A DNA stretch of 64,000 nt, taken from Nocardioides flavescens (GTDB lineage: Bacteria > Actinomycetota > Actinomycetes > Propionibacteriales > Nocardioidaceae). The DNA lies in the NCBI RefSeq assembly GCF_009823805.1, contig NZ_WUEK01000001.1:268688-332687 (forward strand). The letters are read 5' to 3'. Below are positions 1-10,407 of this stretch, in pieces; the first letter of the stretch is position 1; each line of letters starts with the position of its first letter. The position numbers were made by a program, and so were the translations under genes. The notes under the pieces were generated by a model. That model searched no databases and had not been told where the DNA came from. It saw only the letters and a program-made list of their open reading frames with translations.

Positions 1-1
1 C

Positions 2-541
2 TACCTTCGCCGTCTGCGCGCGGTCTACGCCGCTCTCGAGACCGCCGGCCGTGAGCGCGCCGACGACCCCTACGTCGCCGCCGTGCGCGACGTCGCCCTC
101 GAGCGGCTCGACGCCCTCGACGCCGACCTCGACCACTGGGCGCCCGACGTCTCGCACGACCTGGCGCCGGGCGAGTCGCCCGCGGCGGCGGCGTACGTCG
201 ACCGCCTGGAGGCCAGCGCCGCCTGGGGTGGGCTCTTCGTCGCCCACCACTACACGCGCTACCTCGGCGACCTCTCCGGCGGCCAGGCGATCGGGCGCAC
301 CCTCGACCGCGAGTTCGGGCTGGAGGGTCGCGGCACCGACTTCTACCGCTTCGCCGCGATCCCCAAGCCCAAGCCCTACAAGGACTCCTACCGCGCCCGC
401 CTCGACGCGCTGACCTCCAGTCACGACGACAAGGCCCGCGTCGTCGCCGAGGTCCAGGTCGCCTTCCAGCTCAACCGCGCCCTCTTCGTCGAGCTCGGCA
501 CCCACCTCCCCGCCTGGCGTCGTACGCCGCGGGAGGGCTGA
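2..541 (+). CDS. Heme oxygenase (biliverdin-producing), C-terminal part
   Basis: The reading frame is open from base 2 and ends with TGA at 539-541, so the N-terminus lies outside the window and 179 residues are visible. The segment YLGDLSGGQ at about residues 87-95 is the conserved distal-helix glycine motif of heme oxygenases, and the helical, Arg/Tyr-rich pattern around it (HHYTRYL) also fits. The family opens heme to biliverdin, CO and ferrous iron, usually for iron acquisition from heme. The internal ATG at 83 is not the start, because homology-like sequence continues upstream of it. The upstream neighbours cannot be seen. Confidence 0.88.
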   Translation, partial: YLRRLRAVYAALETAGRERADDPYVAAVRDVALERLDALDADLDHWAPDVSHDLAPGESPAAAAYVDRLEASAAWGGLFVAHHYTRYLGDLSGGQAIGRTLDREFGLEGRGTDFYRFAAIPKPKPYKDSYRARLDALTSSHDDKARVVAEVQVAFQLNRALFVELGTHLPAWRRTPREG

Positions 542-561
542 GCTCGGGCCGGCCCGCGCCC

Positions 562-639
562 GTTCCACCGGGTACCCGGTGAAACTCACGCTCCCAGCAC
601 GAAACTTCCTACGGCAAGCACCAGTTCCGTGACCCCAGT
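562..639 (+). repeat. 78-bp intergenic repeat, family A, copy 1
   Basis: A 24-bp palindrome (562-585, centred on GGGTACCC, one mismatch) is followed by a 54-bp tail that contains ACGAAACTTC and ends ACCCCAGT. The same unit recurs at 684-761 and, inverted, at 25772-25849, each exactly 78 bp. With copy 2 it fills most of the 334-bp gap between the heme oxygenase gene and the sigma factor gene. I see no gene in that gap. Confidence 0.85.
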
Positions 640-683
640 TCGCCATCGGCGTCCGCCCGCGTCCAGTACGTCGCCGGCCGCCA

Positions 684-761
684 GTTTCACCGGGTACCCG
701 GTGAAACTCACGCTTCCCGCACGAAACTTCGTACGGCAAGCACCAGTTCCGTGACCCCAGT
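684..761 (+). repeat. 78-bp intergenic repeat, family A, copy 2
   Basis: Positions 684-707 are a perfect 24-bp palindrome (GTTTCACCGGGT and its reverse complement). The 54-bp tail differs from copy 1 at only a few bases. The copy lies directly upstream of the SigE-family gene, so its hairpin could also act as a terminator or promoter-proximal structure. That role is a guess. Confidence 0.88.
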
Positions 762-875
762 GGGACACCTGTGGCGCTGGCGACTCCGACAACCCCTACC
801 AACCGATCCGCGTCCGCGCGCATCCTTCCTGGTGACCGACTGACGGACACCGAGGACGAGCGGGGAGGCGACGCG

Positions 876-1409
876 ATGGGCCAGGACGCCACACCGGGGT
901 TGCCGTCGTTCACCGAGTTCGTCGAGGTGGCGTGGCCGGGGCTCTACCGCACGGCCTACCTGCTGCTCGGCGACCACCAGCTCGCCGAGGACCTCGTGCA
1001 GGACGCGCTCGCCAAGACCTACGCATCCTGGCGGCGGGTCCGGGAGCCGGCCGCGGCCCGTGCGTACGCCCGCACCGTGCTGGTCAACACCGCCGCCTCC
1101 TGGTTCCGTCGCCGCTCGTGGCGGCGCGAGTGGCCCACCGACGAGCTGCCCGAGACCGCCACCGGGCACGACCCGTCCGACCGCCCCGCGGTCGTCGCGG
1201 CCCTGCGCACGCTCCCGCCCCGCCAGCGGGCGGTCGTGGTGCTGCGCTACTTCGACGACCTGAGCGTGCGCGAGGTCGCCGACACCCTGGGCATCAGCGA
1301 GGGGACGGTCAAGAGCCAGACCTCGCACGCCCTCGACCGGCTGCGCGTCGCCCTCGGCGACGACGTGGTGCCCGCCCCCGCCCGGGGCCTCCCGAGGAGC
1401 CGACCGTGA
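876..1409 (+). CDS. SigE-family RNA polymerase sigma factor
   Basis: This is a 177-residue sigma-70 factor of the extracytoplasmic-function class. Region 2 is visible at about residues 25-80 (AEDLVQDALAKTYASW). Region 4 is at about 110-165, with the helix-turn-helix SVREVADTLGISEGTVKSQ. I chose the ATG at 876 because GGGGAGG lies 7 bases upstream; an in-frame GTG-type extension to about 771 would run into the repeat. The stop overlaps the GTG of the next gene by four bases, so the two are probably translated together as a sigma factor and its membrane partner. Target genes cannot be deduced here. Confidence 0.88.
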   Translation: MGQDATPGLPSFTEFVEVAWPGLYRTAYLLLGDHQLAEDLVQDALAKTYASWRRVREPAAARAYARTVLVNTAASWFRRRSWRREWPTDELPETATGHDPSDRPAVVAALRTLPPRQRAVVVLRYFDDLSVREVADTLGISEGTVKSQTSHALDRLRVALGDDVVPAPARGLPRSRP

Positions 1410-2497
1410 CCGAACGCCTCACCGACCTCATGCAGCGCGCCGTCGACGACCTGCGGGTCCCGCCGGCCCCCACCGAGCGCGTCGTCGCGCAGGGACGGGC
1501 CGTACGCCGCACCCGCCGCCGCACCGCCGCGGCCGTCACCGCGGCCGTCGTCCTGGTCGCCGGCATCGGCGTCGGCGCGACCTGGCGCGGCACCTCCGAG
1601 GTCGAGCCGGCACGGCCCGACGACACCGGGAGAGCCGAGGACCTCGCGGGGAACGGCCCGGCACTCGCGGTGGGTTCGACGGTCGTCCTCGACGGCGGAG
1701 ACGTCATCGCTCGCGTAGGGGCGGATGCAGTCCGGTCGCTCTACTACACGTCGGCCGGCGTCGTCGTCCGCCACGGGACTGACGCAGCCCAGGATGGATC
1801 AGCCGTGATGCGATTCTCGTTGCTGACAGCATCCGGGAGCCTTACTCGACTACCGATCGAGCTCCAGTCAGCCGTCCCGTCAACCGATCCCACGGAGCCT
1901 TACCTGGCCTTCTCGACCGTGGCTGAGGGCACCGTCCAGGTGGTCGTGCTCGACGTTCGCGACGGGGTCGAGGCAGCACGTGTGCCGGTGCCCCAGGTCG
2001 CGAAGTGGGGAGCCTGGACCTCCCCCGTCGTCTCACTCGACGGTGACACCGTCTACGTCGGCAGCGCGGAAGGGTCCGTGTCTGTGGACTGGCGAACAGG
2101 CGAGGTGACAGAGACGGCCGAGGTCGACGTCTACCCGGACGTCCGAGGCGGCCACACCATCGCCACGGCCGACGGGGCGCCTATCGTCGTCGACGTCGCC
2201 ACCGGCGAGCTGCTCGCCGGCACCACCGGTCGCAGCGGGATGCTCTCGTTGTCCCCGGACGGCCGCTACGCCCGGGTCGGCGAGCGGATCGTCGATCTCG
2301 AGACCCAGGCGATCACGCGGGTGGGCCTGCGCGGCCCGATCGGGTGGTCTCCCTCCGACGAGCCGTTCACCCTCGACGGCGACCGGCTGACCACGTGCTC
2401 GCCCACGACGGGCGAATGCGTCGAGACCCGTCTCGACCTGCCGGCCGGGGCCGGCAGCGACGACGTACGGCTCGGCGGAGTGACCTACGAGTCCTGA
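1406..2497 (+). CDS. Membrane-anchored protein paired with sigma factor (possible anti-sigma role)
   Basis: The 363-residue product starts at GTG 1406, overlapping the sigma gene. It has a short Arg-rich cytoplasmic N-terminus (residues 1-39), one membrane helix at about 40-58, and a large exported domain. That domain has repeated beta-strand-like segments with Asp-Gly turns (for example SLDGDTVYVGS), suggesting a beta-propeller. The layout matches proteins encoded beside SigE-family sigma factors, and an anti-sigma or sensor role is inferred from position. There is no visible zinc-binding anti-sigma motif (HxxxCxxC). Codon use in the middle part (about 1640-2130) looks less GC-biased than in neighbouring genes. 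Confidence 0.7.
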   Translation: MTERLTDLMQRAVDDLRVPPAPTERVVAQGRAVRRTRRRTAAAVTAAVVLVAGIGVGATWRGTSEVEPARPDDTGRAEDLAGNGPALAVGSTVVLDGGDVIARVGADAVRSLYYTSAGVVVRHGTDAAQDGSAVMRFSLLTASGSLTRLPIELQSAVPSTDPTEPYLAFSTVAEGTVQVVVLDVRDGVEAARVPVPQVAKWGAWTSPVVSLDGDTVYVGSAEGSVSVDWRTGEVTETAEVDVYPDVRGGHTIATADGAPIVVDVATGELLAGTTGRSGMLSLSPDGRYARVGERIVDLETQAITRVGLRGPIGWSPSDEPFTLDGDRLTTCSPTTGECVETRLDLPAGAGSDDVRLGGVTYES

Positions 2498-2521
2498 TCC
2501 CCGTGAGAGGATGCGGGCGCC

Positions 2522-3286
2522 ATGGGAGCCCGCACCGAGACGCCCAGCGACGCCCGCGTCAGCGCCGCCGCGCTGTGGTCGCGCGCGCTGGTGGTGGGGT
2601 CGATGGCGTTCTTCCTCGGCGTGACGGGCCACGTGATGGCCGACGGCCTGCTCCCCGGCCCGGTGCTGGTCACCGCCCTGCTGGCCGCGACGGTGCTGAC
2701 GACCGCGCCGGTCGTCGTACGCCGGGTGGGGGCGCCCGCGATGGTCGCCCTGCTGGTGGTGGGACAGACGTTCATCCACCTCTGCCTCACCATGACCGCC
2801 GGCCACCGCGGCGACCACGCCGTGACCGCGGCCGGTGCCGCGGCGACACCCGCGCCCAGGCCGACCGTGCCCGACCTCGGCACTCTCGCCACGGTCGACG
2901 GCCGACGGGTCGGCTCGCTGCAGGACGCCTACCGCAGCGTCACCGACGTGCCGCCGGGTGCCGGCGGCGACCCGCTGCGCGACGCGGTCGGCCACCTCGT
3001 GGCCGACCTGCACGCGCACGCGCCGATGATGCTCGCCCACCTGCTCGCCGCCGCCCTCGTCGGCCTCTGGCTTGCCCACGGCGAGCGCGTCCTGTGGACC
3101 CTCGTCGAGCTCACCACCCGGGCCCTCGTCGCACTCGTGCGCCCGGTCGCCGCGCCCGCCGTGCCCCGGCGGGTGGCGACCCGCACCGTCACCCAGGCCT
3201 CCCCCGGTCCGCGCACGCTCTGGATCGCCCGCTCGCACGCGCGTCGCGGTCCGCCCCGGCTGCTCCTCGCCGTCCCCGCGCGCTGA
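2522..3286 (+). CDS. Polytopic membrane protein of unknown function
   Basis: The 254-residue product begins at ATG 2522. Hydrophobic segments lie at about residues 20-40, 42-65, 73-93 and 160-182. A loop at about 95-155 is probably extracytoplasmic, and the C-terminus is basic and Arg-rich. His residues (HVMADG, HLCLTMTAGHRGDH, HAHAPMMLAH) lie next to the membrane segments, which could fit metal handling. The PepSY membrane gene follows after 83 bp on the same strand, and a functional link between them is inferred only from this. I do not recognise a named domain with confidence. Confidence 0.6.
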   Translation: MGARTETPSDARVSAAALWSRALVVGSMAFFLGVTGHVMADGLLPGPVLVTALLAATVLTTAPVVVRRVGAPAMVALLVVGQTFIHLCLTMTAGHRGDHAVTAAGAAATPAPRPTVPDLGTLATVDGRRVGSLQDAYRSVTDVPPGAGGDPLRDAVGHLVADLHAHAPMMLAHLLAAALVGLWLAHGERVLWTLVELTTRALVALVRPVAAPAVPRRVATRTVTQASPGPRTLWIARSHARRGPPRLLLAVPAR

Positions 3287-3369
3287 CGCCCCGCACCTGA
3301 CCAGGCCCGACTCGAGACCGAGGCCGGCGGGCGCGTCTGCGCGCTCCCACCCGTCTCGAGGAGAGTCCC

Positions 3370-4857
3370 ATGACCGACGTCCTCGCGCACTCGCGCGAGC
3401 CTGCCCAGCCACCGCCCACCCGCCGTACGAGGTCCGGCGGCCCGAAGTCCTCCGGCCTGTTCCGGGCCGTGTGGCGCTGGCACTTCTTCGCCAGCTTCCT
3501 GGTCGTGCCCGTCCTGCTCGTGCTCGCGAGCACCGGGCTCATCTACCTGTTCCGCTTCCAGCTCGAGCCGCTGATGCACCCCGACCTGATGAAGGTCGAC
3601 CCGTCCAGCGGCACTGGGGTGGCCCAGCCCTACTCGACGCAGCTCTCACTGGTCGAGGAGGCCTACCCCGGCTCGATGGCCCTCTCCCTCGCCGAGCCGC
3701 GCGACGACGACCGCCCCACGGTCGTCTCCATCACCACGGCCGACGGCGCCGCCCGCGACGTCTACGTCGACCAGTACGCCCCCGCCGTGCTCGGCTCCAT
3801 CGACCCCGAGACGACGCTGTCGGGGCGGGCGATCGCGCTGCACGCCGACCTGATGGCCGGCACCGTCGGCGACCGGGTGATGGAGCTCGGCGCCTGCTGG
3901 GCGATCGTGATGGCCCTGACCGGCTACTACCTGTTCGTCCGCGGCTGGCGCAACCGGCGCCGGGCCCGCAAGGCCGAGCGGGCGGGCGCGAGGCTGCGCT
4001 ACCGCCACGGCCTGGTCGGTGCGGTCGTCGGCGTCGGGCTGCTCACCCTGCTGGTCTCGGGGCTGCCCTGGACCGGCTTCTGGGGCGCGCAGGTCCAGAG
4101 CCTCGCCACCGCGCGCGGCTCGTCGATGTGGAGCGCCGACCCCGGGGCGATCAGCGACCCGACGTCGTCGCTCGACGAGTCGCTGCCGCACTCGCACTCC
4201 CAGGACGTCCCGTGGGGCATGGGCCACTCGCAGGTGCCGCGGTCGGATCCCGACGCGGTCACGGTCGACGAGAACGGCGAGATCAGCACGGCCAACGTCG
4301 ACACCGCGGTCGCGGTCGCCGACCGCGAGGGGCTGCGCCACCCGATGACCGTCGCACTGCCCGCGCCCGACGACGAGACCGGCGTCTACTCGGTCATCGG
4401 CTACGCCTTCGACGCCCCCTCCGACGAGCGCACCGTGCACGTCGGGCGCTACGGCGGCGAGGTCGTGTCGACGTACGGCTTCGACGACTACCCGCTGCTC
4501 GCCAAGGTCGTCTCGCAGGGCATCGGCCTGCACGAGGGGCGCAGCCTCGGCCTGTGGTCGTTCTGGGGCGCCGCTCTGATGTGCATCGGCGTCGTCTTCA
4601 TGTGCCTGAGCGGTCCGCTGATGTGGTGGCGCCGCCGGCCGAAGGGAGCGGGCCGGCTCGGCGCCCCGCGCGGTCGGCTGCCGCTGAAGGCGACGCCGCT
4701 GCTCGTGGTCGGTCTGGTCGCGCTGGGGGTGTTCCTGCCGCTGTTCGGCATCTCGCTGGTGGTCGTGCTGCTGCTCGACCAGCTCGTGCTGCGCCGGGTC
4801 CCGGCGCTGTCGCGGTGGTTCGACACGGTCGAGCCGAAGCCAGCCGCGCCCGCCTGA
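3370..4857 (+). CDS. PepSY-associated transmembrane protein
   Basis: The product has 495 residues and a good ribosome-binding site (GAGGAGAG before ATG 3370). It shows the PepSY-TM layout: a first membrane helix near residues 35-57 preceded by WRWHFF, a long exported loop, helices near 175-200 and 218-240, a second exported PepSY-like region, and helices at the C-terminus (about 395-480). Family members are often iron-regulated and are proposed to act in siderophore reduction or metal uptake at the membrane. His and Trp residues in the helices (WRWHFF, MWWRRR) fit a redox or heme-binding role, which is inferred. A terminator follows at 4880-4923. Confidence 0.85.
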   Translation: MTDVLAHSREPAQPPPTRRTRSGGPKSSGLFRAVWRWHFFASFLVVPVLLVLASTGLIYLFRFQLEPLMHPDLMKVDPSSGTGVAQPYSTQLSLVEEAYPGSMALSLAEPRDDDRPTVVSITTADGAARDVYVDQYAPAVLGSIDPETTLSGRAIALHADLMAGTVGDRVMELGACWAIVMALTGYYLFVRGWRNRRRARKAERAGARLRYRHGLVGAVVGVGLLTLLVSGLPWTGFWGAQVQSLATARGSSMWSADPGAISDPTSSLDESLPHSHSQDVPWGMGHSQVPRSDPDAVTVDENGEISTANVDTAVAVADREGLRHPMTVALPAPDDETGVYSVIGYAFDAPSDERTVHVGRYGGEVVSTYGFDDYPLLAKVVSQGIGLHEGRSLGLWSFWGAALMCIGVVFMCLSGPLMWWRRRPKGAGRLGAPRGRLPLKATPLLVVGLVALGVFLPLFGISLVVVLLLDQLVLRRVPALSRWFDTVEPKPAAPA

Positions 4858-4879
4858 GCAACGGCCCCGCGACAGCACT

Positions 4880-4923
4880 CGGCCCCCGGCCGCTCCGTCA
4901 GACGACGGGCGGACCGGGGGCCG
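4880..4923. terminator. Bidirectional terminator-like hairpin
   Basis: CGGCCCCCGG at 4880-4889 pairs perfectly with CCGGGGGCCG at 4914-4923. The hairpin lies between the convergent ends of the PepSY gene (+) and the HU gene (-). There is no clear U-run, as is common in actinobacteria. Confidence 0.7.
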
Positions 4924-4949
4924 TGTGCGTGTGCGTGTGGGGCGGGGCC

Positions 4950-5228
4950 TCAGGACCCGGCGACCGCCGACTTGAACGCGGCGCCGGCCTTGAACGCCGG
5001 GGCGGTGCTCGCGGCGATCTGCATCTCGGCGCCGGTCTGCGGGTTGCGGCCGGTGCGAGCGGAGCGCTCACGGGCCTCGAAGGTGCCGAAGCCGGGGATC
5101 GTGACCTTCTCGCCGGCGGCGACGGTCTTGGTGATGGTCTCGATCAGGGCGTCCAGCGCGCGCTCGGCGTCCGCTCCGCTCAGGCCCGAGGCCTGGGAGA
5201 CGGCGTCCTTGAGCTGGCTCTTGTTCAT
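4950..5228 (-). CDS. hup: HU-family DNA-binding protein
   Basis: This is a 92-residue histone-like protein with the whole HU fold: helices from MNKSQLKDAVSQASGL and the conserved VTIPGFGTFEARERSARTGR beta-arm entry, whose arms grip the minor groove. It compacts DNA and assists replication, recombination and transcription. It has the short bacterial length and lacks the Lys/Ala-rich tail of mycobacterial HupB. The ATG at 5228 has GGAAGGA about 5 bases upstream. It is monocistronic, with a terminator downstream at 4880-4923. Confidence 0.95.
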   Translation of the reverse strand: MNKSQLKDAVSQASGLSGADAERALDALIETITKTVAAGEKVTIPGFGTFEARERSARTGRNPQTGAEMQIAASTAPAFKAGAAFKSAVAGS

Positions 5229-5342
5229 GGGGTTCCTTCCAGATGGTGCGAGAACGACTCTCAGCGCGGGGCACGGTACCAGCGGTTCTGGCCGTCATCT
5301 GCCCGCACAGGACACCAGTTGACCATCTACGGTGGGCGGACC

Positions 5343-5894
5343 ATGAGCCAGCCACGCCGTGTCGAGCCAGATCACCCGCCCGACCACCGGCCACAGGTCG
5401 ACCCCGAGGACGCCCTCCTCGCCGACGACCGGGTGCAGCTGCTCGCCTTCGTCGACGCCCAGCGCGCCGAGGTCCTGGCCCTGCTCGACGGGCTGGACGA
5501 GGCGCAGGTCCGGGCCCGCCTGGTCCCCTCGGCCACCACGCTGCTGGGGCTGGTCAAGCACTGCACGTTCGTCGAGCGGGTGTGGTTCCCGGTGTCGCTG
5601 GAGGGCCGCTCGCGCACCGAGGTCGGGGTGCCCGAGGACGCCGAGGCGAGCTGGGCGCTCCACGACGCCGACACGATCGACTCGGTCCGCACGGCCTACC
5701 TCGCCGCGTGTGAGGAGTCGCGGGCCCTCGTGGCGTCGTACGACCTCGACGCGGTGGTGGCGCACAACCGCCGCAGCCCGCTGAGCCTGCGGTGGGTGCT
5801 GCTGCACCTCGTGCGCGAGCTCGCCCGCCACGCCGGCCACGGCGACGTGCTGCGCGAGCAGCTGCTGGCGCAGACAGCACCGAGCGAGGAGTAG
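5343..5894 (+). CDS. DinB-like / DUF664 family protein
   Basis: The 183-residue product has the four-helix-bundle pattern of DinB_2/DUF664 proteins, including TLLGLVKHCTFVERVWF (about residues 64-80) and LVRELARHAGHGDVLREQL near the C-terminus. These His residues would form the metal site. Relatives include mycothiol-dependent enzymes, so thiol chemistry or detoxification is plausible but unproven. A second member of the family is encoded at 34751-35314. The start at ATG 5343 is divergent from the HU gene, with 114 bp between them. Confidence 0.82.
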   Translation: MSQPRRVEPDHPPDHRPQVDPEDALLADDRVQLLAFVDAQRAEVLALLDGLDEAQVRARLVPSATTLLGLVKHCTFVERVWFPVSLEGRSRTEVGVPEDAEASWALHDADTIDSVRTAYLAACEESRALVASYDLDAVVAHNRRSPLSLRWVLLHLVRELARHAGHGDVLREQLLAQTAPSEE

Positions 5895-5912
5895 CAGAAT
5901 CTCGCGGGTCGC

Positions 5913-5939
5913 TGTCGAGAACGACGACCGAGCGGCGAC
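5913..5939 (+). promoter_or_regulatory. Predicted ECF42-type promoter before YCII/sigma operon
   Basis: TGTCGA at 5913-5918 and CGAC at 5936-5939 are separated by 17 bases, about 50 bp upstream of the GTG at 5989. As I recall the work on Streptomyces ECF42, these sigma factors recognise TGTCGA at -35 and CG(A/T)C at -10. The gene pair downstream encodes an ECF42-type sigma factor, so this site suggests autoregulation. A short inverted repeat (GACCCCG/CGGGGTC, 5953-5968) lies between it and the gene. Confidence 0.65.
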
Positions 5940-5988
5940 GAGTGGTGCAGACGACCCCGCCCGGGGTCACGACAGAGAGGCCACAACC

Positions 5989-6354
5989 GTGAAGTACGTC
6001 GTCATGTTCACCTCCAGCCCCGATCTCGACGCGCAGACCGACCCCGAGACGGCGAGCGCGGTCTACCGCCGCATCTACGAGTGGTTCGGCGAGCACGCCG
6101 CCTCCATCGCCGACGGCGGCGCCGAGCTGATGGGCGTCGAGACCGCCACGACCGTCCGGCGCTCCGACGCGGGCCCGGTGGTCGTCGACGGCCCGTTCAA
6201 CGAGGCGAAGGAGGTCATCGGCGGGTTCTCGGTCCTCGACGTGCCGGACCTCGACGCCGCCATCGCGATCGCCCGCACCTGGCCGATGCTCGACCTTCCC
6301 GGCACCTCCGTGGAGATCCGGCCGATGGTCGTGGACTACTCGCAGTTCGAGTGA
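5989..6354 (+). CDS. YCII-related (DGPF) protein partnered with ECF42 sigma factor
   Basis: The 121-residue product starts at GTG 5989 (MKYVVMFTSSPD). It has the YCII fold pattern and the signature VDGPFNEAKEVIGGF at about residues 64-78, the DGPF motif found in proteins encoded next to ECF42 sigma factors. Its biochemical role is not established. YCII relatives are thought to be small ferredoxin-like enzymes or ligand-binding proteins. Its stop overlaps the GTG of the sigma gene (TGA 6352-6354, GTG 6351-6353), so the pair is translationally coupled. Confidence 0.88.
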   Translation: MKYVVMFTSSPDLDAQTDPETASAVYRRIYEWFGEHAASIADGGAELMGVETATTVRRSDAGPVVVDGPFNEAKEVIGGFSVLDVPDLDAAIAIARTWPMLDLPGTSVEIRPMVVDYSQFE

Positions 6355-7601
6355 GCCACCACCGGGTCACCGACGGTCTCCTCGCGCAGGTCCTGCGCGA
6401 GGAGACCGGCCCGCTCGTCGCCCGCCTGGCCCGTCGCCACCGCGACTTCGACCTCGCCGAGGAGGCCGTGCAGTCGGCGGTGGTGGAGGCGCTCACCGCG
6501 TGGCGGCGCGACGGGCCGCCACGCAACCCCGCGGCGTGGCTGCAGGTCGCCGCCCAGCGCAACGCCCTCGACGGCGTACGCCGCTCCGCGCGGCAGCGGC
6601 GCCTCGCGGAGCGCGTGCCCGCACCCTCCGAGGGCGCCTCCGAAGTCGCCTCGACGGCCGACTCGACCGGCACCGACGACCGCATCGCGTTGCTGTTCGC
6701 CTGTTGCCACCCCGCGCTGGCCCCCGAGGCCCGGCTCGCACTGACCCTGCGCGCCGTGGTGGGGATGACCACCCCGCAGATCGCGCGGGCCTTCCTGACC
6801 TCGGAGGCGACCCTCGCGCAGCGCATCGTGCGCGCCAAGCGGAAGGTGAGCACCGTGGGGATCAGCCTGACGGTGCCGGCGGCCACCGAGCTCCCCGCCC
6901 GCCTCGACGACGTCCTCTCGGTGATCTGCACGGTCTTCAGCGAGGGGTTCGTCTCGACCACCGGCACCGGCCACGACCGTGACCTGGCGGCCGACGCGGT
7001 GTGGCTGGCCTCCGCCGTCGCCGCGGCGCAGCCGACCTCGGCGGAGGCCCTGGGCCTCGCCGCGCTGCTGACGCTCCAGCACGCCCGCGCGGCCGCGCGC
7101 TTCGACGCCCACGGCGACCTGGTCCTGCTCGCCCACCAGGACCGCTCCCGGTGGGACCACGAGGCGATCGCGAGCGCGGACGCGCTGCTCGAGCGGGCCG
7201 CCCGGCTCCGCGCGCCCGGGCGCTACCAGCTGCGGGCGGCGATCGCGGCCGTCCACGCCACCGCACCGAGCTGGGAGGACACCGACTGGTCGCAGGTGGT
7301 CGCGCTCTACGACCTCCTCGCCGCCCACGACCCCTCCCCCGTCGTCCGCCTCAACCAGGAGATCGCCCGGTCGCACACCGGCTCGCCCGCCGAGGCCCTG
7401 GAGCGCCTCGACGGCCTCGCGACCGCGCTGGCGTCGTACCACCTCTTCCACGCGACGCGGGCCCAGCTGCTGCGGGCCCTCGGTCGCGACGAGGAGGCCC
7501 GCTCCGCCGACGAGACCGCCCTGTCACTGACCTCGAACGACGCCGAGCGGCGCCTGCTCACCGTCCGGCTGCGCCGCCGCCCGCTCGACGACGGCAGCTG
7601 A
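6351..7601 (+). CDS. ECF42-type RNA polymerase sigma factor
   Basis: At 416 residues this is much longer than a standard ECF factor. Sigma regions 2 and 4 occupy about residues 1-180 (DFDLAEEAVQSAVVEAL; MTTPQIARAFLTSEATLAQRIVRAK). A long helical C-terminal extension (about 190-410) resembles TPR arrays, for example SPAEALERLDGLATALASYH. The extension, and the coupling to a DGPF/YCII gene without an anti-sigma gene, define the ECF42 group, in which the extension is thought to control activity. I chose GTG 6351 because it overlaps the YCII stop by four bases. The predicted promoter is at 5913-5939. Confidence 0.88.
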   Translation: MSHHRVTDGLLAQVLREETGPLVARLARRHRDFDLAEEAVQSAVVEALTAWRRDGPPRNPAAWLQVAAQRNALDGVRRSARQRRLAERVPAPSEGASEVASTADSTGTDDRIALLFACCHPALAPEARLALTLRAVVGMTTPQIARAFLTSEATLAQRIVRAKRKVSTVGISLTVPAATELPARLDDVLSVICTVFSEGFVSTTGTGHDRDLAADAVWLASAVAAAQPTSAEALGLAALLTLQHARAAARFDAHGDLVLLAHQDRSRWDHEAIASADALLERAARLRAPGRYQLRAAIAAVHATAPSWEDTDWSQVVALYDLLAAHDPSPVVRLNQEIARSHTGSPAEALERLDGLATALASYHLFHATRAQLLRALGRDEEARSADETALSLTSNDAERRLLTVRLRRRPLDDGS

Positions 7602-9755
<2,154 letters not shown>

Positions 9756-9774
9756 CCCGCTCCGAACCACTCGC

Positions 9775-10383
9775 GTGAGCCCGTCCCTGACCCGTCTCGA
9801 CGTCGCGCACCCGCGTGCCGTCGTCCTGCTCCTGCACGGCGGCAAAGAGACGTCGCGGCGCCCGGTCGATGCCCGCAGCGCCTCCTGGGCGCGGATGGCC
9901 GCCCTGCAGCGCGACGTCTCGCCGGCCTTGCACGCAGCCGGCGCGAGCACCTGGCTCCTGCGCTACCGCACCCGCGGCTGGGACGGCGGCGCCGACAAGG
10001 TCGCCGACGCGCGGTGGGCGCTGGACGAGGTGCGTTCCGGGCTGGGCGAGCTGCCCGTCGTTCTCCTCGGCCACTCCATGGGCGCCCGCACCGCGGTCCA
10101 CGTGGCCGACGACCCCGCCGTCCGAGGCGTCGTCGCCCTCGCCCCGTGGTGGCCGCTCGGCGAGCCCGTCGACGCCGCCCTCGGCGTCCCGCTCCGGGCC
10201 GCGCACGGGCGCCGCGACCGGATCACGTCGTACGCCGCGAGCCGGGCCTTCGCCGCCCGCGTGGTCGCCGCCGGAGGCGACGCCTCCGTGCGGTCGATGG
10301 GCTGGGCGGGCCACTACCTCCTCAGCCGCCGCCGGGCCTGGAACGCCTTCGCCACCCAGCAGGTCCTCGCTCTCCTCCCCTGA
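9775..10383 (+). CDS. Alpha/beta hydrolase
   Basis: The 202-residue product starts at GTG 9775, 20 bp after ligA. It shows the alpha/beta-hydrolase plan: an oxyanion-strand motif LLLHGGKE near residues 18-25, the nucleophile elbow GHSMGAR with Ser at about residue 101, a probable Asp in HGRRDRIT, and the catalytic His in GHYLL near the C-terminus. The substrate is unknown; such small actinobacterial members are usually esterase- or dienelactone-hydrolase-like. The large palindrome at 10408-10493 follows and may end the transcript. Confidence 0.82.
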   Translation: MSPSLTRLDVAHPRAVVLLLHGGKETSRRPVDARSASWARMAALQRDVSPALHAAGASTWLLRYRTRGWDGGADKVADARWALDEVRSGLGELPVVLLGHSMGARTAVHVADDPAVRGVVALAPWWPLGEPVDAALGVPLRAAHGRRDRITSYAASRAFAARVVAAGGDASVRSMGWAGHYLLSRRRAWNAFATQQVLALLP

Positions 10384-10407
10384 CCCCGCCTGTCACATCT
10401 GTCCCGA

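Noticed and set aside
83..541. Taking ATG 83 as a complete heme oxygenase start
   Set aside because: The frame stays open to base 2 with family-like sequence, so the gene is cut by the edge.
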